Source of the DNA: Paraglaciecola hydrolytica
GTDB lineage: Bacteria > Pseudomonadota > Gammaproteobacteria > Enterobacterales > Alteromonadaceae
DNA: 64,000 nucleotides
Reading direction: 5' to 3'
NCBI RefSeq assembly: GCF_001565895.1
Contig: NZ_LSNE01000003.1
Location: forward strand, 1,036,380-1,100,379
The translations under genes and the position numbers were made by a program. Positions within the stretch are counted from its first letter, which is position 1. Each line of letters opens with the position of its first letter. This document shows, piece by piece, positions 37,563 through 46,712 of this stretch. The notes under the pieces were generated by a model. The model saw nothing but the letters and a program-made list of their open reading frames with translations. It was not told the DNA's origin and made no database searches.

Positions 37563-38072
37563 CTAGAAATTGATAACGATGTTACTACCCCGTAGCGCTA
37601 TGTTTTTAGGTTGTAATCCGGGCAATAATTGACCTATTTGTTTCATGTCGAGCAGAAAAATCATGGGTAATTGCTGTCCAATTGCTTGTTTAAGTGTATT
37701 GATGGTCTGCTCAGATTGAGCGATTGAATTATCCAAAATAGTAAACTCAACCAAACTGGGCTTGATAATCTCAATGACTTGTTCTTTTTGGTTATAGTTT
37801 ATTTGGCCTTGGACGCTGGCGATGGCTCGTAGTTTTTGACCGTTTTGTTGAGCCAATATCACACTTTTGACCTTAATATTATTTATTGCACCTTCTATAT
37901 TTACTTTTGGATCTGAAAAAGTGATATCAAAACCCTGATAACTCTGACGCACAGGGAATCTTATTTGCAACATGTCGCTGACTTGTTGTTCAGTAAGTGT
38001 GACTTCAAAGGCAGAAGCTTTAGGCATAACAACATTTAACAAACAGAATAACAGCACTAAAAAGGTTTTCAT
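37563..38072 (-). CDS. secreted DUF1439-like protein
   Basis: A 169-residue protein with signal peptide cleaved near PKASA (about residue 21), without a lipobox cysteine. The mature part, from VTLTEQQVSDMLQIRFPV, resembles the DUF1439 group (E. coli YceB): a beta-rich lipid-binding-like sheet with a C-terminal helix. Predicted to act in the periplasm. Function unknown. The family call is by pattern. Confidence 0.68.
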   Translation of the reverse strand: MKTFLVLLFCLLNVVMPKASAFEVTLTEQQVSDMLQIRFPVRQSYQGFDITFSDPKVNIEGAINNIKVKSVILAQQNGQKLRAIASVQGQINYNQKEQVIEIIKPSLVEFTILDNSIAQSEQTINTLKQAIGQQLPMIFLLDMKQIGQLLPGLQPKNIALRGSNIVINF

Positions 38073-38332
38073 CTTAACTCCTATAATATTAATGCAAGAG
38101 TCTAATGCTTTTCACTCAGACTAAATAGGATACTCAATACAAAATTCAACCTTAAAAAAGTCATAGGCTAAGCTTGAGCTATTTTTTTAGTCTGTTCGGT
38201 GATGTGTCGTCAATAATCAAGCAAACATAATCAAAATTATTCATAACTAAACAAAATTTGCGGTTGTAATATTTTTCTCTTACTAAAAATGCCAAAATTA
38301 ACTATCAGCTATATTTTAAATTTGGAGTCTAT

Positions 38333-38968
38333 ATGAAAATCGCCCTAATGAACGAATTCAGCCAAGCGGCTAAAAACGCTGTGGTACTGGAGCAACTTAA
38401 TGATGTCGCCTCAGGCTTAGGTCATAGTGTGTTCAACGTAGGTATGAGTGACGATAATGATCACCGTCTAACCTACATTCATCTTGGTATAATCGCATCG
38501 TTGTTAATTAACTCAAAAGCCGTTGATTTTGTTGTTGCTGGCTGTGGGACAGGGCAGGGAGCCTTGATGTCATTAAACGCCTACCCTGGGGTCAATTGTG
38601 GTTATTGTATCGATCCGGCTGATGCTTATCTGTTTGCACAAATCAATAATGGTAATGCACTGTCATTGGCTTTTGCTAAAGGCTTTGGTTGGGGCGCGGA
38701 ACTCAACGTGCGTTATATTTTTGAGAAAGCCTTTACTGGCGCTAAAGGGCTTGGCTATCCGCCTGAGCGCCGAGAATCTCAAGCAGCTAATGCTGGGATC
38801 TTAGAATCAATAAAAGCGGCTACAACTAAACCTTACCTTGAAGGTTTGAAAGCGATTGATCCAGAATTACTGAAAACTGCAGTAGGCGGCGAGCGTTTTC
38901 AAGCATGTTTTTTTGAAAATTGTCAGGATGATGAACTTGCGGCTTTTGTAAAAACCTTAATTGCTTAA
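38333..38968 (+). CDS. RpiB/LacA/LacB family sugar-phosphate isomerase
   Basis: A 211-residue cytoplasmic isomerase. The family motif with catalytic Cys is VVAGCGTGQGALMS (C71), and a substrate loop is seen in YCIDPADAYLF and NNGNALSLAF. It is longer than RpiB (about 150) because of an added C-terminal helical extension seen in some marine bacterial members. Ribose-5-phosphate or a 6-carbon sugar phosphate could be the substrate. No transporter or catabolic neighbour suggests which. Confidence 0.83.
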   Translation: MKIALMNEFSQAAKNAVVLEQLNDVASGLGHSVFNVGMSDDNDHRLTYIHLGIIASLLINSKAVDFVVAGCGTGQGALMSLNAYPGVNCGYCIDPADAYLFAQINNGNALSLAFAKGFGWGAELNVRYIFEKAFTGAKGLGYPPERRESQAANAGILESIKAATTKPYLEGLKAIDPELLKTAVGGERFQACFFENCQDDELAAFVKTLIA

Positions 38969-39001
38969 TTTGAAGTGCACACAGGGAAGTGTGCACAAGC
39001 A

Positions 39002-39766
39002 TTAATGTACATTGTAATTTTGCAGAATTTGTTTGATTTGACCGTTCTTTTGTAGCAAAACAATAGCGCGGTTAAAGGCTGGGATGAATTCGCTGTATTC
39101 TTTACGCAGTCTGATAACAATATCACCCTGTGAATGGACTGTTGCAAGGCTAATAGCTACTTGATGCATATTAGCCCAATAAGTCGCCGTTACACCTTCC
39201 AATATTACCGCTTCAAAACGTAGCTTGGCTAAACCTTCAATTAAGTGACTTTCAGATAAAAAATCCTCTCGGGTAAATTTATCATCATCTCGATAAGAAT
39301 AACCTGCAACTGTGCCTATTCTTTTACCATAAATTGCTTCAGTGTGAGTAAATTTCTGGGCATTTTGGGGTAATGTTACGACGTATTCTATCAGGTCAAA
39401 AATGGCAATTGTTGTTACAAATTCATCACCAATATCACCATTTTTAAACCATTCTGGACTCACAAAGTCAAAATCAAGATTACCATCTTCAATAGCCATT
39501 TCGGCGCGCTTCGGCGGATAGTAATAAAACTCATAGGGGATTGCTGTGTGTTGCATAATCGCATGTATAACATCGGCAAAAATCCCCTGCTTCTTTGGGT
39601 CACCAAAATAACCGTATGGCACCCATGCAGAACTGCCACCTAAGTTGTAGCGCAAAGTGGGTAAGGCGGCTTCTTCAGCGCAAAGTTTTTGCGTGTTTAT
39701 TACGACTAAACTGAGCAGTATTAAAGAAGGAATTAACTTGTTGAATATAAAAATCAATATACGCAA
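39002..39766 (-). CDS. solitary periplasmic solute-binding protein, SBP_bac_3 type
   Basis: A 254-residue exported protein with signal peptide to about residue 31 (NKLIPSLILLSLVVINTQ). Family 3 pattern: KQGIFADVIHAIM, YYPPKRAEMAIEDGNLDFD, KRIGTVAGYSY and a last helix FIPAFNRAIVLLQKNG. No permease or ATPase genes are adjacent, so it may serve a distant ABC system or a sensor. It stands alone, convergent with the RpiB-type gene. Confidence 0.84.
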   Translation of the reverse strand: MRILIFIFNKLIPSLILLSLVVINTQKLCAEEAALPTLRYNLGGSSAWVPYGYFGDPKKQGIFADVIHAIMQHTAIPYEFYYYPPKRAEMAIEDGNLDFDFVSPEWFKNGDIGDEFVTTIAIFDLIEYVVTLPQNAQKFTHTEAIYGKRIGTVAGYSYRDDDKFTREDFLSESHLIEGLAKLRFEAVILEGVTATYWANMHQVAISLATVHSQGDIVIRLRKEYSEFIPAFNRAIVLLQKNGQIKQILQNYNVH

Positions 39767-39893
39767 AAGCCTAGTTGTCCCTAAATTGCCGTTATTAAAA
39801 CTAACGCACCTTCATAGTATGTGCTAGTTATTGCGGAATAAGTTCAGTTAGTCAACGTAGGCTAGTTGAATTGTGTAAATTTTATCTTTTAAA

Positions 39894-41702
39894 TTAGCGC
39901 TGAAATATGCCTTTTACATGCTCTGCAAAAGGCCTTGCCTGCATAAAACCCGTAACACGAGCGGATTTAAGCTCTGCCCCTTGTTTATCAAAAAACAAAA
40001 TAGTGGGTAAACCAAGTACCGCAAAATGTTCCTGAAATGCTAGGTTGACGGGTGTGTTGTCAGTTAGGTCAATTTGCATCCACTCTGTGTTACCTAAGGC
40101 CTCTATCACGGCGGGATCGGGAAAAGTATATTTTTCAAACTCCTTACAGGCTACGCACCAGTCAGCATAAAGATCGACCATAACGGTCTTGCCTTCGGCG
40201 TTAGCTTTAGCAAGTTTTTGCTCAAAATCCTCAATACTTTTTACTAACATAAAATCTGGGTGCTCAGAGTTAGCAGACTGTTGATGTATGGTGCTGGTAA
40301 CAGACGCAACAGAAACTAACGGGGCAATAGAGCTATAGCCGTATAAAGCGGAAGCAAGCAGGCCGATAAAAATCAACATTACCCTGAGACCTTTAAAAAA
40401 GCTTGTTTTGCTATTGGCGTTCATCACATAAAAGTAGCTGAAAGCACACAAACCAAGTAAAGCCCAGGCTATATCAGTGGCAAAATGACTGACTAAACGT
40501 TCTACAAACATTAAGGCCACGGCTAACATCATAAAACCGAAGGTAACTTTAACTATATTCATCCAGTTACCGGCTTTAGGCAGCAGTTTTCCACCAGTAA
40601 TACCAAACAAAATAAGGGGTATGCCCATGCCTAAACTTAGGGCGTATAAGGCTGAAAAGCCTAAAAGCAAATCACCACTTTGGGCGATGAATAATAAAAT
40701 TCCAGTGAGTGGCGCTGTGGTACAGGGCGATGCAACTAAACCTGATATTGCCCCCATTACAAATACCCCAATATAACTACCACTTTTTTGTTGGTTGCTC
40801 ATTGAATTGAGTTTTTCTTGCCAGCTAGAAGGCATTTGCAATTCATAAGCCCCAAACATTACCACCGCCAATAAAACAAAAATGACGATCAAGCTGATTA
40901 AAATCGCCGGGTGTTGCAAGCTCGCTTGAAATTGCACCCCCGCCGAAGCAACTATCAAACCTAGGAGTGAATAAGTTAACGCCATACCTTGTACGTAAAT
41001 AAACGATAAACTAAAGGCGCGAGAGCTACTGATACCTTTACCCTGGCCAATAACTATACCGGATAAAATTGGGTACATAGGAAACACACAAGGGGTAAAC
41101 GCCAGGCCAATACCCAAACCTAAAAATAACAACAAGGTCCACATTAGGCTTTGTTCGCTGGTGAGTAAATCGGCTAATTCGAATTGTTGTGATACCGGTA
41201 CATCAGCTGTTGCTGTTGGAATTATTGGCTCAGCTGGGGGGGGAGTTTGTAGACCTGCCACTTCATTTAAATAAACAACTTTGATGGTTGGTGGATAACA
41301 TAGACCAGCATCGGCACAGCCTTGATATTGAATTTTAACCACACCATCCTGTACCGAATGAATAATGGGATAAGTAATGGCTACTTGCTGGCGAAATATG
41401 TCCGAAAGCCCAAAAAATTCGTCTTCAATTTGTTCTGAGACAGGGTAAGTTGGCTCCGCTAGTTCAGCATTTTTAACTACAGTCTTAAATTGTTTTTTAT
41501 ATAAATAGTAACCCTCGGCTACCGTCCAGCTCAGCACCAACTCATTATTATGCTGTTTAAAATCAAATTGAAAAGCCTCATCGACAGGCAAAAACTCAGG
41601 CTCTTCAGCAAACAGCTCACTGAAAGGGTCACCTTGCTGTGCAATGCTAGTCAGTGTGGTAAATAAGGCCAATAAAATCAGTAGTGGGCGAATCAATTTC
41701 AT
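39894..41702 (-). CDS. dsbD: thiol:disulfide interchange protein DsbD
   Basis: A 602-residue inner-membrane electron conductor that carries reducing power from thioredoxin to the periplasm. Signal peptide, N-terminal domain with the active-site pair C129 and C135 (GCADAGLCYPP), about eight helices with the membrane cysteine pair C205 (AFTPCVFPMYP) and C327 (SPCTTAPLTG), then the C-terminal thioredoxin domain with CVAC (C516, C519). Length fits E. coli (565). No cutA was seen next to it. It is upstream of a 328-bp gap. Confidence 0.95.
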   Translation of the reverse strand: MKLIRPLLILLALFTTLTSIAQQGDPFSELFAEEPEFLPVDEAFQFDFKQHNNELVLSWTVAEGYYLYKKQFKTVVKNAELAEPTYPVSEQIEDEFFGLSDIFRQQVAITYPIIHSVQDGVVKIQYQGCADAGLCYPPTIKVVYLNEVAGLQTPPPAEPIIPTATADVPVSQQFELADLLTSEQSLMWTLLLFLGLGIGLAFTPCVFPMYPILSGIVIGQGKGISSSRAFSLSFIYVQGMALTYSLLGLIVASAGVQFQASLQHPAILISLIVIFVLLAVVMFGAYELQMPSSWQEKLNSMSNQQKSGSYIGVFVMGAISGLVASPCTTAPLTGILLFIAQSGDLLLGFSALYALSLGMGIPLILFGITGGKLLPKAGNWMNIVKVTFGFMMLAVALMFVERLVSHFATDIAWALLGLCAFSYFYVMNANSKTSFFKGLRVMLIFIGLLASALYGYSSIAPLVSVASVTSTIHQQSANSEHPDFMLVKSIEDFEQKLAKANAEGKTVMVDLYADWCVACKEFEKYTFPDPAVIEALGNTEWMQIDLTDNTPVNLAFQEHFAVLGLPTILFFDKQGAELKSARVTGFMQARPFAEHVKGIFQR

Positions 41703-42030
41703 AGAACGGCAAGTCTCATTGTAGGCTTAGGTTTATCTAAATCAGATATTCCCCTCGCCATAGTTTGTATAAAAGGGTGCACTATAAAAGTGCCTGCTTA
41801 AGATTAACTTAAACAAATTAAGTGCTTCAAGTAATGCGCGCACTTTAGCGTCGCTTTAAGCCTGATCTCTGTTGTAACAAGAGTATCAGGCAGCGCAGAA
41901 AAACCCTACACAACTCGGACTTAATTGACCTGTAGAGCCTAAGATAAATTTCACTGTTTTAGCATTTACTATTGTTTGGCTTCTGCTTTAGCAATTATAT
42001 ATAGGTAGAAAGCAAAAACAGGCCACTAGG
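41703..42030. other. 328-bp gene-free region upstream of dsbD
   Basis: Both flanking genes run on the minus strand, so this holds the dsbD promoter and the end of the double-thioredoxin gene. No coding frame was accepted. It has a hairpin-like inverted repeat, GCCTGAT...ATCAGGC (41860-41866 / 41885-41891), with a further CTCT/AGAG pair and one bulged base. No T-run follows. Confidence 0.45.
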
Positions 42031-43035
42031 CTAGGGCATTAACCATTGCTGAATAGCTGCTAAAAGCTGCGAATTATTGACAATATCAGCAGTGCGGTAG
42101 CGTTCTACCCCATCTTTAAAAATAATAAGGCTAGGAAAAGCATGCACACCGTAACTAAAAAAAGCATCGCCTCCATTATCCACGGCCACAGGGTATTTTA
42201 TTTGGTACTTTTTACTATAAGCATCAAGATCTTCTTCACTTGTCCATAAGTGATTTAGGATGCCATACCAGTGCAAGTGGGGCATGGCTTGTTGTAGACG
42301 ATTGATTTCTTGTTGCCCTTCGATACAGGCTTTTGACATTTCCGAGCGTGTTTCAGCTAGATACCAATCGCACCAAGTTGCGGTAAAGAAAACCAAGCCA
42401 TCAGTTTGTTTAATATCGGCTAATTGAGTGGTGTGGCCACTATTATCAGTCAGTGGTGTGGTGGCAATGTTTGCGCCGTTGTCGGCCGCCAGTAATTGTA
42501 ATTTATGATCTAATTTGTTATTAGCCTGATGACCGCTGTGCACTACCTTGCCTTGTTTATTGAGCAATACATGATAAGGCGTGCCGAGCATTTTATAATG
42601 ATAAGTTAAGGCACTATCATGATCTAAGGCGATAGGTAAAGTAAGATCAAAACGCTGAATAACGGCAGCAATATCTTGCTGGGTTTCATTAATATTGACA
42701 TTGACCGCGATAATCTCGATTTGCTCTGCGTATTTTTCATAGGCATGCTGCAAATGAGGCATTTCTTGCATACAAGGCTGACACCAACTAGCCCAAAATT
42801 TTAGATAAACGGGCTTTTGCCCTACATAGCTTTGTAAGTTAAGTGTTTGACCATTTAACAAACTGATGGGCTGCGCATAAAGCGCTTCGCTATTTACTTC
42901 TTCAGCCACTGCATAAAAAGAAAAACTGCAGATTGCCACCATCATGGCAATTGTAGGTATAAATAATGCCAAGTAAGTTTTAATCATCGTCATTACTGCA
43001 CTACCGTGCATCCCGCTCTTTATCATGTTTCTCAT
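42031..43035 (-). CDS. double thioredoxin-like (TlpA + degenerate) periplasmic protein
   Basis: A 334-residue protein with a hydrophobic N-terminus (signal peptide or anchor) to about residue 45. Domain 1 is TlpA-like with active site WCQPC (C85, C88). Domain 2 (about 190-330) has a thioredoxin-like fold with PSLIIFKDG, but the active site is replaced by WCDWYL (C222), without CxxC. The second domain may bind instead of reduce. The N-terminus is uncertain: M1, M15 and M17 are all possible. It is divergent from the MocR-type regulator and may be its target. Confidence 0.82.
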   Translation of the reverse strand: MRNMIKSGMHGSAVMTMIKTYLALFIPTIAMMVAICSFSFYAVAEEVNSEALYAQPISLLNGQTLNLQSYVGQKPVYLKFWASWCQPCMQEMPHLQHAYEKYAEQIEIIAVNVNINETQQDIAAVIQRFDLTLPIALDHDSALTYHYKMLGTPYHVLLNKQGKVVHSGHQANNKLDHKLQLLAADNGANIATTPLTDNSGHTTQLADIKQTDGLVFFTATWCDWYLAETRSEMSKACIEGQQEINRLQQAMPHLHWYGILNHLWTSEEDLDAYSKKYQIKYPVAVDNGGDAFFSYGVHAFPSLIIFKDGVERYRTADIVNNSQLLAAIQQWLMP

Positions 43036-43095
43036 ATTTAATTCGTCCCAATGTTAAAAACGTCACTCCTAATAATGATAATAGTGTGTTGGATA

Positions 43096-43120
43096 AGTTG
43101 GTTCTTTTAAAGAGCCAACT
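43096..43120. promoter_or_regulatory. 25-bp dyad, candidate operator of the MocR-type regulator
   Basis: AGTTGGTTCTTT (43096-43107) and AAAGAGCCAACT (43109-43120) form 12-bp arms with a single mismatch around one base. It lies in the 189-bp gap between the divergent double-thioredoxin gene and the regulator gene. Position and symmetry suggest a regulator binding site. Confidence 0.55.
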
Positions 43121-43224
43121 ATGAGTGTTTTTATAGATCCAATTTCACTGAGGCCTTACACTCAGTACGGCCAATTAACACTGGTTTTAGCCAACGAACG
43201 GTCAATAAAAAACAGGGGCAGTAA

Positions 43225-44697
43225 ATGGATCCTATATTTGAATTAAATATTTGTTTACCCAAAAACAAAGGAGAGCAGTTACAGCAATCTATTGCCCAAC
43301 AATTAAAAACGGCCATTGCAGATGGCCGTCTGCAAGCCAATTTAAACATGCCACCTAGCCGTAAATTAGCTGAGCACTTAGGTGTATCCCGCAATACCGT
43401 TATTGCTGTTTACGCCACCCTCAGTAGCGAAGGGTATTTGTATTCTCACGCTGGGGCTGGTACCTATGTGGCTGATATACATCAACAACAATTGAAAAAA
43501 GTATTACAGCAAACATCCTCCCAGTCCGCTCTTGCTCGTCAACAACAGCAACAAAAAAAGCTCAGTGCTTTTTGGCGCGAGCAATCTGCGCCGCAGTTTG
43601 TTGTAAATAATACACCGATCGAATTTGATTTTAGTGTGGGTATTCCTGAACTCGGATTTTTTCCTTTTACCCTATGGCGAAAATTACTTACACAGGCATC
43701 TCGATTACAAGAGCAAGGCCGTTTGGCAGCACCTATTGCGGCAGGACAGTTGTCATTACGCTCTGCTATTGCACAGCATGTTTCAGTATCACGGGCAGTA
43801 GCCTGCCATATCGATAATATTGTTGTGACTGCGGGAGCTCAGCAAGCCTTAGATATACTTGCAAGGATCCTAATAACACCTGGCCAGACCCAAGTTGCCA
43901 TGGAGAGCCCAGGCTACCCTTTTGCGCGGCATATTTTTGCTGCAGCGGGGGCAAAAATTATCGATGTTAGCGTTGATGAGCAAGGTATAGTGGTAGAGCA
44001 GATTCCGGCGAATTGTAAGGTCATTTATGTCACCCCATCCCATCAGTTTCCTACTGGCGTGAAAATGTCGGCGCCACGTCGATTACAGTTATTGGCATTT
44101 GCACAACAACATAGTGCATCGATTATTGAAGACGATTACGATAGTGAAATTCGCTTTCAGGGCAGCCCCTTAGATGCCTTGCAAACCTTAGATAACAATG
44201 GTTTGGTATTTTATGTTGGTACATTTTCAAAATGTTTGATGCCAGATTTACGACTAGGTTTTTTAGTTACCCCCCATTGGGCAAGAGAGGCGATAGTGAC
44301 TGCAAAACTCTACTGTGATTGGCATAGCCCCATTTTACTGCAAGAAACCTTAGCCATGTTTATTCACCAAGGACATCTTGTTCGTCACATTCAAAAATTA
44401 CGTAAGTGTTATCATCAACGTTTAGATTCATTGCAGTGGGCACTTGAGCACTACTTAAAAGATAAAGTAGAACCTATTGTGATTTCATCTGGAGCACATA
44501 TGACGGCATTGATCACAGCCGATTTTAATGCTCAAGCCCTTGCCAACAAAGTCTTACAGCGAGGTGTAAAACTATATGCTATTAACGATTTATCTAATGA
44601 TAGCAGCAATATAAATGGCTTGATTTTTGGTTTAGGTGGAATCGACAACAAGCTTATTAGTGAAGGTATTTTTCGCTTATCGCAATGCATGGCATAG
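43225..44697 (+). CDS. MocR/PdxR-type GntR-family regulator with aminotransferase domain
   Basis: A 490-residue regulator. The N-terminal winged helix (about 15-85) has LAEHLGVSRNTVIAVYATL. A fold-type I aminotransferase-like domain follows, with the PLP-lysine region GTFSKCLMPDLRLGF and YDSEIRFQG. MocR proteins such as PdxR and GabR bind PLP or an amino compound and control vitamin B6, GABA or related genes, often the divergent gene. Here that is the double-thioredoxin gene. The ligand is not predictable. Confidence 0.87.
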   Translation: MDPIFELNICLPKNKGEQLQQSIAQQLKTAIADGRLQANLNMPPSRKLAEHLGVSRNTVIAVYATLSSEGYLYSHAGAGTYVADIHQQQLKKVLQQTSSQSALARQQQQQKKLSAFWREQSAPQFVVNNTPIEFDFSVGIPELGFFPFTLWRKLLTQASRLQEQGRLAAPIAAGQLSLRSAIAQHVSVSRAVACHIDNIVVTAGAQQALDILARILITPGQTQVAMESPGYPFARHIFAAAGAKIIDVSVDEQGIVVEQIPANCKVIYVTPSHQFPTGVKMSAPRRLQLLAFAQQHSASIIEDDYDSEIRFQGSPLDALQTLDNNGLVFYVGTFSKCLMPDLRLGFLVTPHWAREAIVTAKLYCDWHSPILLQETLAMFIHQGHLVRHIQKLRKCYHQRLDSLQWALEHYLKDKVEPIVISSGAHMTALITADFNAQALANKVLQRGVKLYAINDLSNDSSNINGLIFGLGGIDNKLISEGIFRLSQCMA

Positions 44698-44806
44698 TCA
44701 CTTCAAAGGTAACAATATGTGTTTTTGCATTGAAGTATAGGAACTAAAACCCATACCCTTAGCCTAGCCATGTTATAGTGAGGCAAACGTTACCGGAGGC
44801 TTTCCA

Positions 44807-45310
44807 TTGGGAAAATTATTTTTTCTATTTGCTCTTTTACCCATTTTAGAAATCACCATTCTAGTTAATGTAGGTGAACAAATTGGTGGCTGGAATACGG
44901 TTGCGATAGTGATCGCTACGGCATTTTTAGGTGCGTATTTGGTTAGGCAACAAGGTTTAAGTACTTTACTGAGCGCGCAACAAAAAATGCAAACTGGCAC
45001 TATCCCAGGCCAAGAAATGGCCGAAGGTTTGTTGTTAGTCATATCGGGCGTGCTGTTGGTTACACCTGGTTTTATCACCGACATCTTTGGCTTTTTACTC
45101 TGTTTACCTTTCACGCGCCCCATCATCGCAAAAGCCTTGTTAAAACAAATGTCTTTAAAAGTGGTACAAGCAAGTGCTCAACAAGGACCTTTTTCGGGTA
45201 CACACTATCAGCAAACCTCATCATCAAATCCTCAGCAAGGTGATATCATTGAGGGTGAATTTGAAAATAAAGATGACCCGATTAAGCAAGGCTTAAGAAA
45301 ACCTGACTAA
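44807..45310 (+). CDS. fxsA: FxsA family membrane protein
   Basis: A 167-residue inner-membrane protein with a start TTG 44807 supported by GGAGG seven bases upstream. Two to three hydrophobic segments (KLFFLFALLPILEITILV, TVAIVIATAFLGAYLV, LLLVISGVLLVTPGFITD) and a C-terminal polar tail fit FxsA, which in E. coli relieves F-plasmid exclusion of phage T7. In many relatives fxsA lies next to groESL, which is not present here. The tail is Ser/Gln-rich. Confidence 0.9.
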   Translation: MGKLFFLFALLPILEITILVNVGEQIGGWNTVAIVIATAFLGAYLVRQQGLSTLLSAQQKMQTGTIPGQEMAEGLLLVISGVLLVTPGFITDIFGFLLCLPFTRPIIAKALLKQMSLKVVQASAQQGPFSGTHYQQTSSSNPQQGDIIEGEFENKDDPIKQGLRKPD

Positions 45311-45349
45311 TATCCTGCTTCATACTTAAACTCGTTAAAATGTCTACTC

Positions 45350-45976
45350 ATGTTAAAACAATTGGTTATTGTTGGATGTTGTTTGCTGCATGCTGCCGGG
45401 CACGCGACAACAGATGACAAGGTTTCAGCCTTGTACAACGACTGGCAAGATTCAGCCATGTTTGTCAATCAGGAGCTGTATAAAAATCAGTTGGGCAGCT
45501 TAGTAAAACAAGCCCAACAACTTTGCCAAGACCACGTTGATAATCCACAAGCCTGTGCCTTAAGTGGCATTATGCAAACCCACTACGCGACACAAGTTAA
45601 TCATCTGCAAGGTTTAAAAGTGGCTAAACAAGCCCGCGATGATTTACAACATGCCTTATCACTTGACCCCTTGGTTTACCGCGGCGAAGCCTATGCCGAG
45701 CTTGGTACCTTGTACCATCAAACTCCGGGTTGGCCATTTTCTTTTGGCAGCCAAGTGATGGCAGAGCGATTATTGCGTAAAGCTTATGAAGTTGAGCCAG
45801 ATGGTTTAATCAGTAATTTACGTTTAGGCGAGTTTTTATTTGACCAACAACGCTACCCTGAAGCCCAACACTATTTGCAACAGGCCGTGGACGTTGCGCG
45901 TCTGGAGCCACAACTATCAAGGTTAGAATTCCAGCTCATACAGGCTAAACAACGGTTGGCCAAAATACAGCACTAA
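45350..45976 (+). CDS. secreted TPR-repeat protein
   Basis: A 208-residue protein with signal peptide to about residue 19. TPR-like helical repeats are seen in ALSLDPLVYRGEAYAELGTLY, AYEVEPDGLISNLRLGEFLF and AQHYLQQAVDVARLEPQL. Probably periplasmic, and a scaffold or partner protein. It is 70 bases upstream of the response regulator and on the same strand, so it may be part of the same transcript. Confidence 0.75.
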   Translation: MLKQLVIVGCCLLHAAGHATTDDKVSALYNDWQDSAMFVNQELYKNQLGSLVKQAQQLCQDHVDNPQACALSGIMQTHYATQVNHLQGLKVAKQARDDLQHALSLDPLVYRGEAYAELGTLYHQTPGWPFSFGSQVMAERLLRKAYEVEPDGLISNLRLGEFLFDQQRYPEAQHYLQQAVDVARLEPQLSRLEFQLIQAKQRLAKIQH

Positions 45977-45992
45977 ACAGAAACTATAGAGC

Positions 45993-46020
45993 ATGTTAAT
46001 CTGAGTCTAGGTTATGTTAA
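45993..46020 (+). promoter_or_regulatory. direct repeat ATGTTAA spaced 21 bp, candidate response-regulator site
   Basis: ATGTTAA occurs at 45993-45999 and 46014-46020, start to start 21 bp or two helical turns. It lies between the TPR gene and the response regulator, as expected for an autoregulated OmpR/QseB-type site. No matching -10 box is assigned. Confidence 0.35.
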
Positions 46021-46046
46021 ACCAATTAAAAATGTGAGATCTGCGT

Positions 46047-46709
46047 ATGCGAATACTGCTTGTTGAAGACGATATGCAACTCGCCAGAGGCTTACACCAG
46101 TCACTGCGGGCTGAAGGATTTACCGCTAATCATGTGAATAATGCCAAGTCAGCTTGGCTGACAATTCAAACCAACGAATGTGATATGTTAATCCTTGATT
46201 TGGGTTTGCCAGATATGGATGGACTGAGTCTGTTAAAAAAAATTCGTCAGCATAACTTGCGACTGCCTGTGCTCATCTTAACCGCCCGCGACTCCATGGA
46301 AGACAAAATTAAAGGCCTTGATCAAGGTGCAGATGATTATTTAAGCAAGCCTTTTGATGTAAATGAATTGATTGCGCGCTTGCGGGTAATTGAGCGGCGT
46401 TTAGGCACGGCCACCAGCAGTGTGATTGTGATCAATCAAGTTAGTTTAGATCTCGCTGCGCATCAGGTTACCTTGGATAAACAACTCCTCGATGTGCCAC
46501 GTAAAGAGTTTATGGTGTTAAAAGTATTGATGGAACAAGCCGGTCGAATTCAGTCCCGTGAGCAATTAGAGTCAAAACTCTATGAGTGGGGTGAAGAAGT
46601 GGCGAGTAATGCCATTGAAGTCCACATTCATCACTTACGTAAAAAACTACCGGATGGCTTTATTAAAACTATTCGTGGGGTAGGTTACAGTGTTGCTAAA
46701 GGTCAATAA
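46047..46709 (+). CDS. OmpR-family response regulator (QseB-like)
   Basis: A 220-residue regulator. The receiver domain has the acidic pair E7-D8-D9 and phosphoacceptor D51 (ILDLGLPDMDG). The winged-helix DNA-binding domain has VPRKEFMVLKVLMEQAGRI and the SNAIEVHIHHLRKKL recognition segment. Its partner kinase follows after 3 bases. It probably regulates the cupredoxin and permease genes of the same cluster. Confidence 0.9.
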   Translation: MRILLVEDDMQLARGLHQSLRAEGFTANHVNNAKSAWLTIQTNECDMLILDLGLPDMDGLSLLKKIRQHNLRLPVLILTARDSMEDKIKGLDQGADDYLSKPFDVNELIARLRVIERRLGTATSSVIVINQVSLDLAAHQVTLDKQLLDVPRKEFMVLKVLMEQAGRIQSREQLESKLYEWGEEVASNAIEVHIHHLRKKLPDGFIKTIRGVGYSVAKGQ

Positions 46710-46712
46710 GCC

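Noticed and set aside
41860-41891. Hairpin in the 328-bp gap upstream of dsbD as a small RNA or terminator
   Set aside because: The stem has a bulge, no T-run follows on either strand, and no promoter could be placed. It is recorded only as a structure in the gap entry.
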